6,293 bases of DNA from an uncultured Pseudomonadota bacterium (lineage in GTDB: Bacteria; Pseudomonadota; Gammaproteobacteria; Burkholderiales; Burkholderiaceae): positions 1 to 6,293 of the forward strand of contig CAMLIZ010000207.1 in the NCBI GenBank assembly GCA_946480245.1, read 5' to 3'. Positions 1 to 6,293 of this stretch are shown in pieces. Position 1 is the stretch's first letter, and every line of letters begins with the position of its first letter. The notes under the pieces were generated by a model. The model was not told the origin of the DNA. It was given only the letters and a program-made list of their open reading frames with translations, and did no database searches. Both the position numbers and the translations under genes were made by a program.

Positions 1-56
1 GCCGCCTCAACGGCGTTCAGACTCTACCGTGCTGGTCTGGTTTAAACATACAAGCT

Positions 57-75
57 GGGGCCCCGATAATTGGGG
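57..75. repeat. Short GC palindrome and small hairpin upstream of the RAYT-like gene
   Basis: Bases 57-64 form a perfect 8-base palindrome (GGGGCCCC). The CCCC half (61-64) can also pair with GGGG at 72-75 around a 7-base loop, so two alternative small hairpins share the same bases. The second G run is also part of the left arm of the inverted repeat that brackets the gene. RAYT proteins are known to act on short palindromic elements near their own genes, so this could be a relic recognition hairpin. The stem is only 4 bp and no GTAG-type REP signature sits beside it, so that reading is inference. Confidence 0.35.
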
Positions 76-83
76 TCATATCA
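67..83 (+). repeat. Left arm of imperfect inverted repeat flanking the RAYT-like gene
   Basis: This 17-base element (TAATTGGGGTCATATCA) matches the reverse complement of bases 794-810 at 15 of 17 positions, including an uninterrupted 9-base TAATTGGGG core. It ends 9 bases before the start codon and touches the Shine-Dalgarno sequence (AAGGTGA, 83-89). Its position, together with a partner at the 3' end of the same gene, suggests the end or recognition sequence of a small transposase-linked unit. The match is seen directly; the role is inferred. Confidence 0.55.
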
Positions 84-92
84 AGGTGAACC

Positions 93-839
93 ATGGCCCG
101 ACTGCCCCGTCTCTGCATCCCGAACGAGCTGCACCTCGTGGTTTTGAAGGGGCACAACCGTCAGTCAGTGTTCCTGGACGACGATGACCGCAAGGCCTTC
201 TTGGCCGCGTTGCGAGAGGCGGCACACCCGCATGGGCTGCGCCTGCACGGTTACGTGATGCTCGACGACCAGGTTCAACTGCTGGTCACGCCTTCGGAAG
301 CTCAGTCGCTGGCCAAGGCGATTCAGGCCGTCGGTCGGCGCTACGTCGGCGCGTTCAATCGCAAGCACGGGCGCTCCGGCACCCTGTGGGAAGGGCGTTA
401 TCGCGCAGCTGTACTTGAGAGTGAGCGCTACTTTCTGTCTGCCTTGCAGATGATGGAAATGGCGCCCGTCGCGGAAGGCTTGGCGTATGCGGCGGGCGCC
501 TGGGCCTGGTCGAGCGCCGCACACCACCTGGGGTTGCGTCGCGACCCGTTGATCAGCGATCACCCCTTGTACTGGGCGCTCGGAAACACTCCTTTTGACC
601 GAGAGGCCGCTTATGGGCGGTTGCACGACCGGGGTGTCGATTCGGCCGACGCGACGCTGTTGCTGCAATCGGCATCGAAGTGCTGGGCGCTCGGTTCCGC
701 GGAGTTCCTTGCTCGGTTGAGCGGGGCGACAGCACGGCCACTCACGCCCCGACCGCGGGGTCGGCCGAAAAAGGTTGGTGGACGCGCAATCGATGATGTG
801 TCCCCAATTACTGATGACATTGCAGCCGTCGGGCAATAA
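93..839 (+). CDS. REP-associated tyrosine transposase-like protein (Y1/IS200 fold), probably catalytically inactive
   Basis: The 248-residue product resembles RAYT proteins, single-domain relatives of the IS200/IS605 Y1 transposases that nick single-stranded DNA at REP-like hairpins. Family landmarks in order are the MARLPRL start, GHNRQSVF (20-27, usually GNNRQ.VF), GYVMLDDQVQLLVTP (53-67, usually MPNHVHLLVTP), GRRYVGAFNRKHGRSGTLWEGRY (81-103, shown in part by GTLWEGRY), WSSAAHHLG (139-147), HPLYWALG (157-164) and a basic PRPRGRPKK tail (219-227). Three catalytic positions look lost: the HUH histidines read Q60 and Q62, and the block normally reading RYIELNPV reads QMMEMAPV (119-126), which puts M120 at the nucleophilic tyrosine. 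The frame is otherwise unbroken. ATG 93 is chosen because it follows AAGGTGA (83-89) and gives the family's usual N-terminus. The last 20 or so residues, after GRPKK, read through the right repeat arm and look like an added tail. Codon use is less G/C-biased than in gltB. Family membership is confident; inactivity is inferred from alignment by eye, and a DNA-binding role is possible but unproven. Confidence 0.88.
   Translation: MARLPRLCIPNELHLVVLKGHNRQSVFLDDDDRKAFLAALREAAHPHGLRLHGYVMLDDQVQLLVTPSEAQSLAKAIQAVGRRYVGAFNRKHGRSGTLWEGRYRAAVLESERYFLSALQMMEMAPVAEGLAYAAGAWAWSSAAHHLGLRRDPLISDHPLYWALGNTPFDREAAYGRLHDRGVDSADATLLLQSASKCWALGSAEFLARLSGATARPLTPRPRGRPKKVGGRAIDDVSPITDDIAAVGQ
794..810 (-). repeat. 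Right arm of imperfect inverted repeat, inside the 3' end of the RAYT-like gene
   Basis: On the + strand this reads TGATGTGTCCCCAATTA, and its reverse complement matches bases 67-83 at 15 of 17 positions. It lies within the last codons of the RAYT-like gene, 29 bases before the last base of its stop codon. The encoded stretch (roughly DDVSPI) follows the conserved GRPKK end of the family. The present C-terminus may therefore come from the reading frame running on into flanking repeat sequence. Confidence 0.55.
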
Positions 840-847
840 TTTATGCT
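820..847 (+). promoter_or_regulatory. Weak candidate sigma70-type promoter for gltBD
   Basis: TTGCAG (820-825, three of six consensus positions) and TATGCT (842-847, four of six) are separated by 16 bases. The site overlaps the last codons and stop of the RAYT-like gene and would start transcription about 75-80 bases before the gltB start codon. A second weak pair lies at TTGTGC (868-873) and TAGTCT (891-896) with 17-base spacing. Neither is strong. The gltBD promoter could equally lie further upstream, with the RAYT-like gene co-transcribed. I list it because some promoter is expected in this short gap. Confidence 0.2.
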
Positions 848-866
848 CCGACCCTTATTAATTCTG

Positions 867-879
867 CTTGTGCTGCAAG
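867..879. promoter_or_regulatory. Small dyad (CTTG-N5-CAAG) in the gltB leader
   Basis: Bases 867-870 (CTTG) and 876-879 (CAAG) form a perfect 4-base inverted repeat around TGCTG, about 50 bases before the gltB start. It could be a half-site for a transcription factor or a short RNA hairpin. It lacks the T-N11-A spacing of a LysR-type box and does not match the sigma54 -24/-12 pattern, so no regulator can be named. A dyad this short may occur by chance. Confidence 0.2.
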
Positions 880-920
880 TGGTCCTCCTTTAGTCTCCGC
901 GTTATCCCTGATTCTGATGT

Positions 921-926
921 GGAGAG
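921..926 (+). promoter_or_regulatory. Ribosome binding site of gltB
   Basis: GGAGAG sits 4 bases before ATG 931 and decides the gltB start. The frame stays open upstream to a TTG at 868, but that codon has no comparable Shine-Dalgarno sequence and would add 21 residues atypical for GltB. A pyrimidine run at 894-898 (TCTCC) is complementary to GGAGA at 921-925 and might pair with this site in the mRNA. Confidence 0.7.
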
Positions 927-930
927 CGCC

Positions 931-5685
<4,755 letters not shown>

Positions 5686-5687
5686 TC

Positions 5688-5700
5688 AAGAGAGCAAGAG
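5688..5700 (+). promoter_or_regulatory. Purine-rich ribosome binding region of gltD
   Basis: The 19-base gap between gltB and gltD carries AAGAGAGCAAGAG just before ATG 5705. It is purine-rich but has no GGAGG core, so it is a moderate Shine-Dalgarno sequence. The short distance to the gltB stop would let terminating ribosomes re-initiate, which would help keep the two subunits in balance. No terminator or promoter fits in this gap. Confidence 0.55.
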
Positions 5701-5704
5701 CACC

Positions 5705-6293
<589 letters not shown>

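Noticed and set aside
1..40. Possible terminator hairpins (GCCG/CGGC at 1-14, CAGAC/GTCTG at 18-39)
   Set aside because: Stems are 4-5 bp, no U-tract follows, and no upstream gene is visible to which a terminator would belong.
3..89. Open frame entering from the left edge and stopping at TGA 87-89, as a possible 3' end of an upstream gene
   Set aside because: The 28 residues resemble nothing I recognise and other frames are equally open over this distance, so a gene end cannot be supported.
835..859. AATAA/TTATT inverted repeat after the RAYT-like gene, as a terminator
   Set aside because: The stem is five A/T pairs with a 15-base loop and no following T run, so it is too weak to call.
868..930. 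Upstream TTG start giving GltB 21 extra residues
   Set aside because: There is no good Shine-Dalgarno sequence before TTG 868, the added residues are not GltB-like, and ATG 931 has GGAGAG at suitable spacing and gives a normal 31-residue propeptide before Cys32.
840..930. Sigma54 (-24/-12) promoter or glutamine-type riboswitch in the gltB leader
   Set aside because: No TGGCAC-N5-TTGCA-like pattern is present, and I recognise no conserved riboswitch core in this 91-base stretch.

Overview
The window is a GC-rich bacterial chromosomal segment holding the start of a glutamate synthase (GOGAT) operon, gltB then gltD, preceded by a REP-associated-type transposase relative (RAYT, Y1/IS200-like fold). 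The style of the GltB and GltD proteins, strong G/C preference at third codon positions in gltBD, and a RAYT of this type beside gltB all suggest a betaproteobacterium, most likely of the order Burkholderiales. That placement rests on recognising the proteins, not on a search.

Layout: bases 1-92 hold no gene I can support, but include a short GC palindrome and one arm of an imperfect inverted repeat. Bases 93-839 (+) encode the 248-residue RAYT-like protein. Its fold-level landmarks are intact, but both histidines of the HUH motif and the catalytic tyrosine appear to be replaced. The second arm of the inverted repeat (15 of 17 positions match) lies inside the 3' end of this gene. Bases 840-930 are a short leader with the gltB ribosome binding site and only weak promoter candidates. 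Bases 931-5685 (+) encode complete GltB (1584 residues). Bases 5705-6293 (+) encode the first 196 residues of GltD, which runs off the window.

How the genes work together: GltB hydrolyses glutamine, channels the ammonia to 2-oxoglutarate and forms glutamate on its FMN/3Fe-4S domain. GltD supplies electrons from NADPH through FAD and 4Fe-4S clusters. The 19-nt gap between the genes supports one transcript and possibly translational coupling. The RAYT-like gene has no evident metabolic link to them.

The gltBD part is ordinary core metabolism. The part worth a second look is the apparently catalytically dead but unbroken RAYT-like gene and its flanking inverted repeat. I see no CRISPR array, rRNA, tRNA or multi-gene defence system here.
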